A stretch of 64,000 nt of DNA from Acinetobacter sp. UBA801 (GCA_002296655.1 DBIN01000016.1:1-64000), one strand, 5' to 3'; shown: positions 8,539 through 19,008, numbered from the stretch's first letter. Made by a program: numbers and translations. Notes: generated by a model from the sequence alone, not told the origin.

Positions 8539-9438
8539 CTAACGAATGGTCAGTTTTTCGACCAAATAGTCGATAAATACACGTAAAGCAGGTAATAAAC
8601 CCCGGCGTGAAGGATAGACGACGTGGAAAACGCCGTGTGGCGCATGCCAGTCGGATAAAACACGAACTAATTCACCCGATGCAACATAATCTTCAACAAT
8701 CGTGTCAGGTAATAACACAATGCCACAATTTTGTCGTGCCAATTGTGCCAACATCATTAAATCTGAACCCATAACGGTAGGGTTGACCTTAATTTTTTTT
8801 GGTTGCTGTTGTTGATTGTGTACGACCATGAATTGATCTAAATGCTCATCTGACATGCTTAAAATTTTATGCTGACTTAAATCTTCAGGTTTTTTCAAAT
8901 CGCCAAATTCGTTTAAATAAGCCTGACTGGCAAATAAATGTTGTTCGATTTTACTGAATTTGCGAATTACCAAACTTGGATCGTCATCTAAATTTGAGCG
9001 GACACGCAGGGCAATATCGATCCCTTCGTTGACGATGTCGACACGACGGTTGCTGACAATTAGCTGTACTTTAATTTCAGGGTAGGCTTTCAAAAATTCA
9101 GGCAAAATTTTGGCAATTTCATTTTGCGCTATTGAAACAGGTAGGCTGACTTTAATCACACCACGTGGTTGAATGCTTAGGTGGTCGACCAAATTGTGTG
9201 CGGCTTGGGCAGCATTCATCATCACTTGCGCATGACGATACACATTCATACCAATTTCTGTGACTGCAAAATGACGTGAACTGCGTTGAATTAAGCGTAC
9301 GCCTAAGCGTTCTTCTAGGTTGTGTACGCGTCGGCTAAGTTTGGATTTTGGAATATCGGTGGCACGTTCTGCTGCACTAAAACCACCGTGTTCGACCACT
9401 TGGGCAAAACAATAAAAATCATCCAAATCTGTAAGCAT
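8539..9438 (-). CDS. LysR-family transcriptional regulator
   Basis: 299 residues. The N-terminal winged HTH (about 1-60) reads DFYCFAQVVEHGGFSAAER then PKSKLSRRVHNLEERLG. Residues about 90-295 are the periplasmic-binding-like effector domain. It resembles the CrgA/AaeR-like LysR subgroup in which recognition starts D-L-x-x-F. The frame is open to a TTG at 9462, but the ATG at 9438 fits the family N-terminus. It is divergent from nothing; the HD-domain gene upstream is on the same strand with a 56-base gap. The effector and targets cannot be inferred. Confidence 0.9.
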   Translation of the reverse strand: MLTDLDDFYCFAQVVEHGGFSAAERATDIPKSKLSRRVHNLEERLGVRLIQRSSRHFAVTEIGMNVYRHAQVMMNAAQAAHNLVDHLSIQPRGVIKVSLPVSIAQNEIAKILPEFLKAYPEIKVQLIVSNRRVDIVNEGIDIALRVRSNLDDDPSLVIRKFSKIEQHLFASQAYLNEFGDLKKPEDLSQHKILSMSDEHLDQFMVVHNQQQQPKKIKVNPTVMGSDLMMLAQLARQNCGIVLLPDTIVEDYVASGELVRVLSDWHAPHGVFHVVYPSRRGLLPALRVFIDYLVEKLTIR

Positions 9439-9494
9439 GACTAAATTCCATTTGTGCAACAATGCTTAAATTAAAGTGTTATCGTTGCATGTTG

Positions 9495-9941
9495 TCAATC
9501 TTTAATCATCCTTTCTTGCTGTGCTTTTTGCAGAATATCTAAAACTTGTCGGTATTCTTCTAAACGGGCTAAATCACGTGCTATAGGATTAGGAATCCGC
9601 GCTAAATTCATGTTGTCTTGCACATCTGCAATTTTTACGGCGCAGGCAAGCCGGTTTTGTGCAGTACGCATTGCCGCTTGGGCACGAGTTTCATGTGGCA
9701 GTTTGGTGAGCGCCTGAATTGCTTGAATAATATGTGTTTGAAACCCTAAGTTTTGCAGGTCTTGTGTTGTGGTGTGGGTATCTTCAAGAATGTCGTGCAG
9801 GACGGCGACAATTTGCTGATCGGTCTGTTGTAATTGCAACATTACACGTAAGGGGTGCAAAATATAAGGCTGACCGCCTTTGTCTACTTGTCCTGCATGT
9901 TGCTGTACTGCAAGTGTAATTGCATTTTCTAGAGTTGCCAT
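9495..9941 (-). CDS. small HD-domain hydrolase, RelA/SpoT hydrolase-like
   Basis: 148 residues forming a single metal-dependent HD domain. It contains GGQPYILHPLRVMLQL, the catalytic VLHDILEDT (HD pair) and a later NRLACAVKIADVQDNM in place of the KLADRL-type metal aspartate motif of SpoT and Mesh1. By family this would hydrolyse (p)ppGpp or a related nucleotide, but many stand-alone members are uncharacterised. No synthetase domain is present. It is probably a single gene. Confidence 0.82.
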   Translation of the reverse strand: MATLENAITLAVQQHAGQVDKGGQPYILHPLRVMLQLQQTDQQIVAVLHDILEDTHTTTQDLQNLGFQTHIIQAIQALTKLPHETRAQAAMRTAQNRLACAVKIADVQDNMNLARIPNPIARDLARLEEYRQVLDILQKAQQERMIKD

Positions 9942-10061
9942 AAGGATAATTAAAAAAATTTTTATGATTATAAGCCGTGCTTAGCGCAAAATATAGAAAT
10001 TGCTTGTTATGATGCAAAACAGATTTCTTGTTTATCTATTTACTATTGGTGATGCTGCTCT

Positions 10062-10391
10062 ATGCCATATCAACTTATTGAACTGAATACGCCTGCGACT
10101 GAAAATTTACTTTGCCCGCATTGCCAACATGCTGTAATTGATTGGGCAGAAGAACAATATATTCAGCCTTGTGAGCATACTTTGTTTGTGGCAATGGATT
10201 TGGGTTTTGAATATGCCTCAGATGTGTTTGAGCAAAGTATGCTACGCAGTGTGGATGAAATTCATGCACATGATGATCAATTAGATATGTGGCAAGAACT
10301 AACTTCAAGTCGCTATCCGCAATATTTGATTTTTAAAACTGATTTAGGTGTGCAAGGTTTATCACGCTATGTCGGATTTACTGTTGCCTAA
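10062..10391 (+). CDS. hypothetical protein with N-terminal CPHC motif
   Basis: 109 residues, acidic and soluble. A CPHC pair at residues 18-21 and a further Cys-x-His (PCEH, about 37-40) suggest one small metal site. The rest has no recognised motif. The ATG at 10062 opens the frame and a bidirectional hairpin closes it. It is convergent with ntrC. Conserved in Acinetobacter as far as I recall, function unknown. Confidence 0.7.
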   Translation: MPYQLIELNTPATENLLCPHCQHAVIDWAEEQYIQPCEHTLFVAMDLGFEYASDVFEQSMLRSVDEIHAHDDQLDMWQELTSSRYPQYLIFKTDLGVQGLSRYVGFTVA

Positions 10392-10424
10392 TTAAACTTC
10401 ATTTGAGAGTTTAAGATATAAAGA

Positions 10425-10455
10425 ATAGGGAAATTCCACAGTTGAATTTCCCTAT
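10425..10455. terminator. bidirectional terminator between hypothetical gene and ntrC
   Basis: ATAGGGAAATT (10425-10435) and AATTTCCCTAT (10445-10455) are perfect 11-base arms with a 9-base loop, placed between convergent stop codons. T-rich flanks are weak on both sides. Confidence 0.6.
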
Positions 10456-10501
10456 ATTGTGATGATGAATTGTTAACAAACTTTAGATATTTGATTCGCG
10501 C

Positions 10502-11980
10502 TTAGCTCTCAATATCTTCTTCTATTTCATCGTCAGCACTGTCCATTCCTAACTCTTTGAGTTTTCGCGTCAAAGTATTACGTCCCCAACCCAATAGCTC
10601 GGCGGCATGACGTTTACGTCCACGGGTTTGTTGTAGTGCGGCATTAATCAAGGTGCGTTCAAACATTGGAATGGCGATATCTAGAAGTTTCATTTCGCCA
10701 TTTTTCAGCTTTTGTACTGCCCATTGCCCAAGTAATTCATCCCAATGCTGCATAGATACCCGATCTGCCACATGAAGCGCAGAATGTTCAGCTAACTTTT
10801 CAATTGGAATTTGCTTGAGTTCTGTTGGTAAATCTTCAGGATAGACTTCACGTCCTGTAATCATCACTGTAAGCCAGCGACAGGTGTTTTCCAGCTGGCG
10901 CACGTTACCTTGCCACGGTAATTGCTGCATATATTCAACTGTTTCAGGACGTAATATTTTTGGACTTACACCTAACTCTTTGCCTGCACGTGCCAAAAAG
11001 TGTTGTGCTAACATTGGAATATCTTCACTGCGATGTGCCAGTTTAGGGATATGAATCCGAATGACGTTTAGACGATGATATAAGTCTTCACGAAAGCGCC
11101 CATCTTGAACCAGTTTTTCCAAATCCTGATGCGTTGCTGCGACAATTCGTACATCCACTTTGACAGGAATATGCCCACCGACCCGATAAAATTCACCATC
11201 TGCCAATACGCGCAATAAACGGGTTTGGGTTTCAAAAGGCATATCGCCAATTTCATCTAAGAATAGGGTGCCACCGTTGGCTTGTTCAAAGCGCCCCTGA
11301 CGTTGTGTATTGGCACCTGTAAATGCACCTTTTTCATGTCCAAAAAGTTCGGTTTCAATCAAATCTTTCGGAATGGCGGCCATATTTAGTGCAATAAAGG
11401 GTTTGCTGCTACGTGGTGAGTGGCGATGCAGTGCATGCGCTACCAACTCTTTGCCAGTCCCTGATTCGCCATTAATGAGCACAGTAATGTGTGACTGAGA
11501 TAAACGACCAATCGCACGAAACACTTCCTGCATAGCAGGTGATTCACCAATAATTTCTGTAGATTGAATGTGCTGTACTGTCGATTTTGCAGATTCTTGC
11601 TGTTGTAATTTGGTGATATGCAAAATTGCACGATTGACTAAAGCGAGTGCTTCATCAATATCAAAAGGCTTAGGTAAGTATTCAAATGCACCTGTTTGAT
11701 AACTAGATACTGCCGATTCTAAATCGGAGTGTGCTGTCATAATAATTACAGGTAAGTCAGGATAACTGGTTTTGACTTTGCCAAGAAAAGTTAAACCATC
11801 AATTCCAGGCATGCGAATGTCGGTCAAAATTACATCAGGTGCATCTTGGTTTAACTCATCTAGCGCAGACTGTGCTTCTTCAAAACTGGTGACTTCAAAA
11901 CCTTCTTCTCTAAAAGTTTTTTCCAGTACCCAGCGCATTGCACGGTCATCATCAATCACCCAAATTTTATTTCGCGACAT
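10502..11980 (-). CDS. ntrC: nitrogen regulator NtrC (sigma-54 activator)
   Basis: 492 residues. Receiver domain about 1-125 with the phospho-acceptor in DVILTDIRMPG. AAA+ domain about 145-380 with Walker A GESGTGKE, the sigma-54 contact GAFTGA, and LFLDEIGDMP. C-terminal Fis-type HTH with GRKRHAAELLGWGRNTLTRK. Phosphorylated NtrC activates sigma-54 promoters of nitrogen-scavenging genes. The start is ATG 11980, with GGGAGG seven bases upstream. The frame extends to 12043, but that upstream part lies inside ntrB. It overlaps the ntrB stop by 14 bases, implying translational coupling. Confidence 0.96.
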   Translation of the reverse strand: MSRNKIWVIDDDRAMRWVLEKTFREEGFEVTSFEEAQSALDELNQDAPDVILTDIRMPGIDGLTFLGKVKTSYPDLPVIIMTAHSDLESAVSSYQTGAFEYLPKPFDIDEALALVNRAILHITKLQQQESAKSTVQHIQSTEIIGESPAMQEVFRAIGRLSQSHITVLINGESGTGKELVAHALHRHSPRSSKPFIALNMAAIPKDLIETELFGHEKGAFTGANTQRQGRFEQANGGTLFLDEIGDMPFETQTRLLRVLADGEFYRVGGHIPVKVDVRIVAATHQDLEKLVQDGRFREDLYHRLNVIRIHIPKLAHRSEDIPMLAQHFLARAGKELGVSPKILRPETVEYMQQLPWQGNVRQLENTCRWLTVMITGREVYPEDLPTELKQIPIEKLAEHSALHVADRVSMQHWDELLGQWAVQKLKNGEMKLLDIAIPMFERTLINAALQQTRGRKRHAAELLGWGRNTLTRKLKELGMDSADDEIEEDIES

Positions 11981-13076
11981 GACTCGCCTCCCAAGGTAAA
12001 TATAAGCTAAATATTGTTTTTCCTGGAATGGATTGGCATTCAATCATTCCGTTATGTTGATGCATAATATTTTGTGCGATGCTCAAACCAAGTCCTGTAC
12101 CGTTTGCGCGTCCAGTCACCAATGGATAAAACACGGACTCTAAAATGTCTTCAGGTACGCCTGGGCCGTTATCTTCAATATCAACACGTACGGTAGAACG
12201 ATTCAGCACACCATTAATGGTAACCAAGCGTTGAATACGAGTTCTTAAAATCAATTCAGGTCGATGCTCGGTAAAGAAATCGGGATGTTCGGTCATGGCT
12301 TGTACTGCATTGGCGCAAATATTCAGCATGACTTGAATCAATTGATCGCGGTCTGCCATAACTTCGGGTAAAGAAAGGTCATAATCGCGGATAATATTTA
12401 TTTTGCTTTTCGTTTGATTGACAATCAGGCTGCGTACCCGTTCCAAAGGCTCGTGAATATTGACCAGTTCATAGCTTGGTAGTTGGCGTGAACCGAGCAT
12501 GGTATCGGCCAAATTTCTTAGACGATCTACTTCGCTAATAATAATGTCGGTAAATTCATCATATTTTGGGTCATTTAAACTTCGCGCTAACAGTTGTGTC
12601 GCGCCACGAATTCCTGCAAGCGGGTTTTTAATTTCATGTGCTACACCACGAACTAGCTGACGTGCAACCTGATGCTGTTGAATAAAGTTTTCTTCTTTAG
12701 AAATTTTGAGCATCCGATCAATCGGATTTAATTCAATCAGCAAAAGTGGATGATAAGGCTTGCCTGCGTTTAACTGTGATGCAGTGTAATCGACATGAAT
12801 ATCTTTAAAATTGACATTAATGGTTGCTTCACGGCGGGTATAAGGCTGACCTGTGTTGATGGTATTGAGAAACGCCTCTTGAGTATTGAACTCATCATCA
12901 GGCGTGTGCAGCAAATTTAAAACAGGTTGCCCCGAAGCCCGAATTAAGCTGATATCAAATAAAGCTTCACAAGATGAGTTTAAATAAAAAATATTCAGGT
13001 CACGATCAACCAGTAAAATTGCAGTGCTGAGGTTATCTACCAAAAGACGGTAGTCAATGCGCTCGGTCTGATCCAT
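11967..13076 (-). CDS. ntrB: nitrogen sensor histidine kinase NtrB
   Basis: 369 residues from the ATG at 13076. PAS domain near 1-110 (DYRLLVDNLSTAILLVDRDL). HisKA with the phospho-His in VAHEIKNPLAGIRGATQLL. HATPase with DNGPGVPED and GTGLGLSIAQN. It is a soluble kinase/phosphatase of NtrC controlled by PII in relatives. The frame is open to an ATG at 13208, and other ATGs lie between. 13076 is chosen because the E. coli protein begins about ten residues before the PAS core and AGGAAG lies about nine bases upstream. It forms a two-gene operon with ntrC. glnA is not adjacent. Confidence 0.93.
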   Translation of the reverse strand: MDQTERIDYRLLVDNLSTAILLVDRDLNIFYLNSSCEALFDISLIRASGQPVLNLLHTPDDEFNTQEAFLNTINTGQPYTRREATINVNFKDIHVDYTASQLNAGKPYHPLLLIELNPIDRMLKISKEENFIQQHQVARQLVRGVAHEIKNPLAGIRGATQLLARSLNDPKYDEFTDIIISEVDRLRNLADTMLGSRQLPSYELVNIHEPLERVRSLIVNQTKSKINIIRDYDLSLPEVMADRDQLIQVMLNICANAVQAMTEHPDFFTEHRPELILRTRIQRLVTINGVLNRSTVRVDIEDNGPGVPEDILESVFYPLVTGRANGTGLGLSIAQNIMHQHNGMIECQSIPGKTIFSLYLPWEASHVAK

Positions 13077-13427
13077 TCCTGAATGCTTCCTGTAAGAAAT
13101 ATTGTGCAAGGGCATTGTCATGTGTTCAGCCATGTTCCGAATTTGGATCGAATTGAGGCGAATTAAGCAAAATGCACGCCAACTTTTCGTTTTTAGTGCA
13201 TTCATCACCGAAGAATCGGCAAAATGCGCAGGAACAGGACTGAATTTTCAAGATATAACGGATAATTGAAACACTGTAAATAAAAAGTGCATTAAAATAG
13301 TGCAATATTTAAATCATTGAGCCTGAATGGTTGTATTTTGGTGCATTATGCAAAGAGTCGGCTATTTCTCTATTTTTATGCAAAGAAAAGTCATACAATA
13401 CGCGCATTCTAGTGGAGTGCAGATTCT

Positions 13428-14771
13428 ATGAAATCCCCCAAAGTCGGTTTTGTTTCTTTAGGTTGTCCTAAGGCATTGGTAGATTCCGAACGAATTTTAA
13501 CTCAGTTAAAAACTGAAGGTTATGATGTCGCGTCTGATTATGAAGGTGCAGACTTAGTTGTTGTCAATACATGTGGTTTTATTGAATCTGCAGTACAAGA
13601 GTCCTTAGACGCAATTGGCGAAGCCATGAATGCCAACGGTCGAGTCATTGTGACAGGTTGTTTGGGTAAAGATGAAGATAAAATTCGTCAAATGCATCCG
13701 AATGTATTAAAAGTTACTGGTGCAGCGGCTTATCAGGACGTGATGGAAGCAGTGCATCAATATGTTCCTGAGCCCCCAAAGCATAATCCATTTATTGATT
13801 TGGTACCTGAGCAAGGTATTCGTTTGACGCCTAAACATTATGCCTATCTTAAAATTTCAGAAGGCTGTAACCATCGCTGTACTTTCTGCATCATCCCAAG
13901 TATGCGTGGCGATTTGGTTTCGCGTCCCGTGGGTTCGGTATTAGAAGAAGCAGCGGCACTGAAACGTGCAGGTGTAAAAGAAGTACTGGTAATTTCTCAA
14001 GACACTTCTGCTTACGGTGTAGATACCAAATACAAATTGGACTTTTGGAACGGTCAACCTGTTAAAACCAAATTTTACGATATGTGTGAAGCTTTAGGTC
14101 AATTGGGTATTTGGGTGCGCTTGCACTATGTCTATCCATATCCACATGTGGATGCTGTAATTGATTTAATGGCGCAAGGCAAAATTCTGCCTTATTTGGA
14201 TATTCCATTCCAACACGCTAGCCCGAAAGTATTAAAGTTGATGAAGCGACCTGCGCACAGCGAAAACACCTTAGAGCGTTTAAAACTCTGGCGTGAAAAA
14301 TGCCCTGAGTTGGTGATTCGTTCAACCTTTGTGGTGGGCTTCCCTGGCGAAACAGAAGAAGATTTCCAAATTTTGCTTGATTGGCTAAAAGAAGCGCAAT
14401 TAGACCGCGTGGGTTGCTTTACTTATTCACCTGTTGAAGGTGCGGCAGCAAACGACTTGCCTGATCATGTGCCAGAAGAAATTAAGCAAGAACGCTATGA
14501 GCGTTTTATGCAGGTTCAACAAGAAATATCGGCAGCCAAACTGCAAAAACGTATTGGTCAAACTATGACCGTGTTGGTGGATGATTTGGAAGACGAATTT
14601 CCAGTCGCAGTGGCACGCTCTTATGCAGACGCGCCAGAAATTGATGGCAACGTCTTTGTAGAAGATATTGACAAGAGCGTGATTAAAGCAGGTGATTTAC
14701 TTGAGGTTGAAATCACCGATGCCGATGAATACGACTTATTTGCCAAGCTGATTCAGGTCAAATCTGCATAA
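13428..14771 (+). CDS. rimO: ribosomal protein S12 methylthiotransferase RimO
   Basis: 447 residues. N-terminal MTTase domain with cysteines in [18 protein letters not shown] and VTGCLG for the auxiliary cluster. Radical SAM domain with CNHRCTFC. C-terminal TRAM domain (about 375-447). It methylthiolates the conserved aspartate of S12 using two 4Fe-4S clusters and [17 protein letters not shown] distinguishes RimO from MiaB. It has its own promoter region, divergent from ntrB. A direct repeat of TATGCAAAGA occurs twice about 32 bases apart upstream (near 13347 and 13377). Confidence 0.96.
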   Translation: MKSPKVGFVSLGCPKALVDSERILTQLKTEGYDVASDYEGADLVVVNTCGFIESAVQESLDAIGEAMNANGRVIVTGCLGKDEDKIRQMHPNVLKVTGAAAYQDVMEAVHQYVPEPPKHNPFIDLVPEQGIRLTPKHYAYLKISEGCNHRCTFCIIPSMRGDLVSRPVGSVLEEAAALKRAGVKEVLVISQDTSAYGVDTKYKLDFWNGQPVKTKFYDMCEALGQLGIWVRLHYVYPYPHVDAVIDLMAQGKILPYLDIPFQHASPKVLKLMKRPAHSENTLERLKLWREKCPELVIRSTFVVGFPGETEEDFQILLDWLKEAQLDRVGCFTYSPVEGAAANDLPDHVPEEIKQERYERFMQVQQEISAAKLQKRIGQTMTVLVDDLEDEFPVAVARSYADAPEIDGNVFVEDIDKSVIKAGDLLEVEITDADEYDLFAKLIQVKSA

Positions 14772-14855
14772 TGCTTTGCAGATTTGGTTTGCAAGCTGTA
14801 AGCCATACAAATTGTAAAAAATTAAAGTTTAGAATTTAGAATTGGAGTAATGACA

Positions 14856-15584
14856 ATGTTAGATTCAAAAAAGCCACGTTATGCACGTATCTTGTTGAAA
14901 CTATCGGGTGAAGCGCTTGCAGGCAATAAAGACATGGGGATTGATGCGCAAGTGCTCGATCAAATGTCTTTGGCTATTGCACACTTGGTTGGTCTAGGTG
15001 TGGAAGTTGGTATTGTTGTGGGCGGTGGTAACTTGTACCGTGGCAGCCAATTACAAAAAGATGGCTTAGTTGGTCGTGTAACTGGTGACCAAATGGGTAT
15101 GTTGGCAACCGTGATGAATGGTTTGGCCATGCGTGATGCTTTGGTGCGCCGTAACATCAAAACCCGTTTAATGTCTGCATTACCGATTGGTACAGTGGTT
15201 GAGTCTTACTCAAGCCGAGATGCAATTCGTCATCTGACTCAAGGTGAAGTATGCGTATTTGTTGCAGGCACGGGTAATCCATTCTTTACTACAGATACCG
15301 CAGCATGTTTACGTGGTATCGAAATTGAAGCCAACTTAATCTTAAAAGCAACTAAGGTAGATGGCGTATATAATAAAGATCCAAGTAAATACGAAGATGC
15401 GGTGAAATATGACACGCTTACATTTGACCAAGTTTTAGATGAGAAATTAGGTGTGATGGATTTAACTGCAATCTGCTTATGCCGCGACCACAATGTGCCG
15501 CTACAAGTATTTGATATGAATAAAGCAGGTGCGTTGCTTTCTGTGGTTATGGGTGAAAAAGAAGGGACTCACGTTACGAACTAA
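14856..15584 (+). CDS. pyrH: UMP kinase
   Basis: 242 residues. Amino-acid kinase fold with LKLSGEAL (phosphate binding), VGGGNLYRG and [17 protein letters not shown]. It converts UMP to UDP for pyrimidine nucleotide synthesis and is hexameric in relatives. Two ATGs (14850, 14856) follow GGAG at 14844-14847. The second has the proper eight-base spacing and gives the length usual in Acinetobacter. First gene of the pyrH-frr-uppS-cdsA-dxr-rseP-bamA-skp-lpxD-fabZ-lpxA cluster. Confidence 0.96.
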   Translation: MLDSKKPRYARILLKLSGEALAGNKDMGIDAQVLDQMSLAIAHLVGLGVEVGIVVGGGNLYRGSQLQKDGLVGRVTGDQMGMLATVMNGLAMRDALVRRNIKTRLMSALPIGTVVESYSSRDAIRHLTQGEVCVFVAGTGNPFFTTDTAACLRGIEIEANLILKATKVDGVYNKDPSKYEDAVKYDTLTFDQVLDEKLGVMDLTAICLCRDHNVPLQVFDMNKAGALLSVVMGEKEGTHVTN

Positions 15585-15672
15585 TGTACGTGAGCCTGAA
15601 AGCTCTTTATACTACAGACTAATTTAACCCTATATTTTGACTCAAATTTTAGAATACAGTAAGGAAGATCTT

Positions 15673-16227
15673 ATGATTAACGATCTTAAAAAAGACAGCG
15701 AAGAACGTATGAGCAAGACTTTAGAGTCTTTAGAACATGGTTTTGCCAAAGTGCGTACAGGTCGTGCACATCCATCTATTTTAAATGGTGTGATGGTTTC
15801 TTACTACGGTTCCGATGTGCCATTAAACCAAGTTGCTAACATTGGTGTAGAAGATTCACGTACCTTATTGGTTCAGCCATTTGAGCGTTCAATGGTGTCT
15901 GCAATTGATAAAGCCATTCGTGAGTCAGATTTGGGTTTAAACCCAATTACAGCAGATGCAATTCGTGTACCGCTTGCTGCATTGACGGAAGAAACTCGTC
16001 GTGACATGCAAAAAGTGGCGCGTTCTGAGGCTGAAAATGCCAAAGTCGCGATTCGTAACATTCGTCGTGATGTATTGGGCGACATTAAAGCATTATTGAA
16101 AGAAAAAGAAATTTCTGAAGATGATGAACGTCGCGCAGCAGATGACATCCAAAAAATCACAGATAAATACGTTGCAGAAGTAGATAAGCGTCTTGCTGCA
16201 AAAGAAGCTGAGTTGATGAAGGTCTAA
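15673..16227 (+). CDS. frr: ribosome recycling factor
   Basis: 184 residues, the standard length. It opens [19 protein letters not shown] and carries the [12 protein letters not shown] and [19 protein letters not shown] signatures of the three-helix bundle domain. With EF-G it splits post-termination ribosomes. The frame continues upstream to 15637, but ATG 15673 has AGGAAGA spaced correctly. It follows pyrH after 88 bases, and uppS begins three bases after its stop. Confidence 0.96.
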   Translation: MINDLKKDSEERMSKTLESLEHGFAKVRTGRAHPSILNGVMVSYYGSDVPLNQVANIGVEDSRTLLVQPFERSMVSAIDKAIRESDLGLNPITADAIRVPLAALTEETRRDMQKVARSEAENAKVAIRNIRRDVLGDIKALLKEKEISEDDERRAADDIQKITDKYVAEVDKRLAAKEAELMKV

Positions 16228-16230
16228 TCA

Positions 16231-16983
16231 ATGACCACATCTGAAGACTGTTTGTCTTTGCCAAAACATGTTGCCATCATTATGGATGGCAACAATCGTT
16301 TTGCAAAAAAAAATCAAATGCAAAAAGGGGAAGGACATCGCTCTGGCAAAGATGTGCTTGACCCGATTGTTGAACACTGTAGAAAAAAACATATTCAAGC
16401 TTTAACCGTTTTTGCTTTTTCGAGTGAAAACTGGAACCGTCCACAGTTTGAAGTGGATTTACTCATGCAATTGCTGGAAACCACAATTCATGAGCAACTT
16501 CCACGCATGGAAAAATTCAATATTGCCTTACGTTTTATTGGTGACCGTTCACGTTTGTCACCGCATTTGCGCGAGTTAATGTTGCATGCTGAACAAAGGA
16601 CTGCTAATTTCAATTGCATGACACTCACAATTGCCATTAGTTATGGTGGGATGTGGGATATGGCACAAGCTGCGAAACAAATTGCAGCAGATGTTGTGGC
16701 AAATAAAATCGAAATTGAACAGATAGATACACATTTGTTTGGTCAATATGTCAGTCTGGCAGACTTACCACCTGTAGATCTTCTGATTCGTACAGGCGGC
16801 GATTTTAGATTGTCTAACTTTTTACTTTGGCAAGCTGCGTATGCTGAATTGTATTTTACCCAAACCTTGTGGCCTGAATTTAGTATAGAAGAATTTGACG
16901 ATGCACTAGCAGTATTTGGTGGTCGTGAACGCCGTTTTGGTAAAACTTCTGAGCAAATTCAACAAGAGAAAATTGAGAATTAA
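16231..16983 (+). CDS. uppS: undecaprenyl diphosphate synthase
   Basis: 250 residues. cis-Prenyltransferase that builds the C55 carrier for peptidoglycan and surface glycans from FPP and IPP. Seen: HVAIIMDGNNRFAKKNQ (catalytic Asp in MDGN), TVFAFSSENWNRP, and the C-terminal RTGGDFRLSNFLLWQAAYAE with FTQTLWPEF. The usual signature is MDGNGRWAK; here Gly is Asn and Trp is Phe, two substitutions next to the active site. All catalytic residues appear present. It sits 3 bases after frr and 3 before cdsA. Confidence 0.95.
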   Translation: MTTSEDCLSLPKHVAIIMDGNNRFAKKNQMQKGEGHRSGKDVLDPIVEHCRKKHIQALTVFAFSSENWNRPQFEVDLLMQLLETTIHEQLPRMEKFNIALRFIGDRSRLSPHLRELMLHAEQRTANFNCMTLTIAISYGGMWDMAQAAKQIAADVVANKIEIEQIDTHLFGQYVSLADLPPVDLLIRTGGDFRLSNFLLWQAAYAELYFTQTLWPEFSIEEFDDALAVFGGRERRFGKTSEQIQQEKIEN

Positions 16984-16986
16984 TAC

Positions 16987-17811
16987 ATGTTAGAGCGGAT
17001 TATTACCGCATTAGTATTGGTTGCTGTAGTATTGAGTTGCATGTTTGCAACTCAGTCTCATTATCCAATGTTTATGCTGATGATTGTTGCAGCAGGGGTT
17101 GCGGGCTATGAGTGGTTTAAACTCATGCCAAGAAAAACTAAATACGTCCTTAAGCCTGTGGCTTGGGGTTTTGGTGTATTGACTGCCGCTTTGGCAGCAA
17201 CGGCGCTTTATTTTCGTGATATTGCCTTATTACTTTGGGCAGCCTCTATTTTGACATGGTTACTCAGCATTTATTGGGTCAAGTCTTACCCAGAATACGA
17301 TGCATGGTATAACCCAAGCTTAAGCTTTATTGGTTTTATTTTAATTTCTGCTGCGGTAACTGCAATTTTTTCCGTATGGAACAGTTCACCATGGTGGTTA
17401 ATGTACTTGTTCTTGTTGGTTTGGGGGGCAGACTCGGGTGCTTATTTTGTTGGACGCAAACTAGGCAAGAAAAAACTAGCACCAAATGTCAGTCCAAACA
17501 AGTCAGTAGAAGGCTTATATGGCGGTGTGTTTACAGCCATGCTGATTGTGATTGTTGTCGAAGTGGCGTATTTAGACCTGACTTTGGCACAACATATTTT
17601 ATTCCTGATTCTTTCGGTAATCACGGTATTTAGCTCAGTATTGGGTGATTTATTTGAATCCATGATCAAGCGCCGTGCAGGTATTAAAGACTCTGGGCGA
17701 GTCTTACCGGGTCATGGTGGTGTGCTCGATCGGATTGATTCTTTGCTTGCAGCAGCTCCAATTTTTGCTGCGGGTATGTATGTTTTAAAACTTATTGGCG
17801 TAGATTTATAA
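16987..17811 (+). CDS. cdsA: phosphatidate cytidylyltransferase
   Basis: 274 residues with about eight membrane helices. It makes CDP-diacylglycerol from phosphatidate and CTP at the inner membrane. The family signature is intact near residues 220-250: SMIKRRAGIKDSGRVLPGHG followed by GVLDRIDSL. WGADSGAYFVGRKLGKKKLA is the other conserved segment. The dxr start codon follows the stop with no gap. Confidence 0.95.
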   Translation: MLERIITALVLVAVVLSCMFATQSHYPMFMLMIVAAGVAGYEWFKLMPRKTKYVLKPVAWGFGVLTAALAATALYFRDIALLLWAASILTWLLSIYWVKSYPEYDAWYNPSLSFIGFILISAAVTAIFSVWNSSPWWLMYLFLLVWGADSGAYFVGRKLGKKKLAPNVSPNKSVEGLYGGVFTAMLIVIVVEVAYLDLTLAQHILFLILSVITVFSSVLGDLFESMIKRRAGIKDSGRVLPGHGGVLDRIDSLLAAAPIFAAGMYVLKLIGVDL

Positions 17812-19008
17812 ATGTCACAAGCTGTTTGTATCTTGGGTGTGACAGGTTCAATTGGACAAAGCACCCTAAAAGTACTGCAACAACATCCTGAGCAGTATTC
17901 AGTTTTTGCCGTGACGGCACATAGCCGAATTCAAGAACTGGTTCAAATATGCAAACAGTATCATCCTAAAATTGTGGTTGTACCTGCGGCAAAAGTTGAT
18001 GAATTGCAGCTATTACTTGCACAGCAACACATTTCAGGGATTGAAATTTTAAGCGATGAAGCGGGTCTAATCGCAGTTGCTGAACATCCTGAAGTGGATG
18101 TGGTGATGGCAGCTATTGTTGGTGCTGCAGGCTTATTGCCTACACTGGCTGCGGTTAAAGCGGGTAAGCGTGTGTTATTGGCCAATAAAGAAGCCTTGGT
18201 GATGTCGGGTGACATCATGATGCAGGCGGCACGTGAACATGGTGCTTTGATATTGCCTGTAGATTCTGAACATAACGCGATTTTTCAATGTTTGCCTGAA
18301 CATTATTTACAAACCGAAAGAAATGGACAGCCTCGGTTAGGCGTATCACAAATTTTACTGACTGCTTCTGGCGGTCCATTTTTAAACCACAGCCTAGAAG
18401 AGTTACAACACGTTACTCCTGCACAAGCCTGCAAACATCCAAATTGGTCTATGGGACAAAAAATATCGGTAGATTCTGCGACCTTAATGAATAAAGGTTT
18501 GGAATTAATCGAAGCGTGTCATCTTTTTGCAATTTCAGAACACTTTGTTACAGTTGTGGTTCATCCACAGAGTATTATTCATTCCATGGTTCAATATGTG
18601 GATGGTTCAACTTTGGCGCAAATGGGTAATCCTGATATGTGTACGCCAATTGCGCATGCTTTGGCATGGCCGCAGCGTATCCAAACGCATGTTCCGCCTT
18701 TAGATTTGTTTGTCAATCATCAGCTTGATTTTCAAGCACCCGATACCACCCTTTTTCCTGCGTTAAGTTTGGCACGTCAAGCCATGCAAGAAGGTGGTTT
18801 GGCAGCTACTATATTAAATGCAGCAAACGAAATTGCAGTTGCAGCATTCTTGCAGCAAAAAATTCGTTTCACCGATATTGCGACAGTGGTTGAGCACACC
18901 TTGAACCAAATACAAAATTCCGCTGCAGAAAGTATTGAACTGATTTTGCAGGCAGACCAAAATGCCCGTACTGTTGCACAGCATTTTGTATTGAATAAAG
19001 GAAGCTAA
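17812..19008 (+). CDS. dxr: 1-deoxy-D-xylulose 5-phosphate reductoisomerase
   Basis: 398 residues. Second step of the MEP isoprenoid pathway, NADPH-dependent. Seen: GVTGSIGQSTL (dinucleotide-binding loop), LLANKEALVM, PVDSEHNAIFQCL (metal and substrate), TASGGPF and WSMGQKISVDSATLMNKGLE (active-site loop). The adjacent uppS consumes the isoprenoid product. The other MEP gene in this window is ispD at 60521. Confidence 0.96.
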   Translation: MSQAVCILGVTGSIGQSTLKVLQQHPEQYSVFAVTAHSRIQELVQICKQYHPKIVVVPAAKVDELQLLLAQQHISGIEILSDEAGLIAVAEHPEVDVVMAAIVGAAGLLPTLAAVKAGKRVLLANKEALVMSGDIMMQAAREHGALILPVDSEHNAIFQCLPEHYLQTERNGQPRLGVSQILLTASGGPFLNHSLEELQHVTPAQACKHPNWSMGQKISVDSATLMNKGLELIEACHLFAISEHFVTVVVHPQSIIHSMVQYVDGSTLAQMGNPDMCTPIAHALAWPQRIQTHVPPLDLFVNHQLDFQAPDTTLFPALSLARQAMQEGGLAATILNAANEIAVAAFLQQKIRFTDIATVVEHTLNQIQNSAAESIELILQADQNARTVAQHFVLNKGS

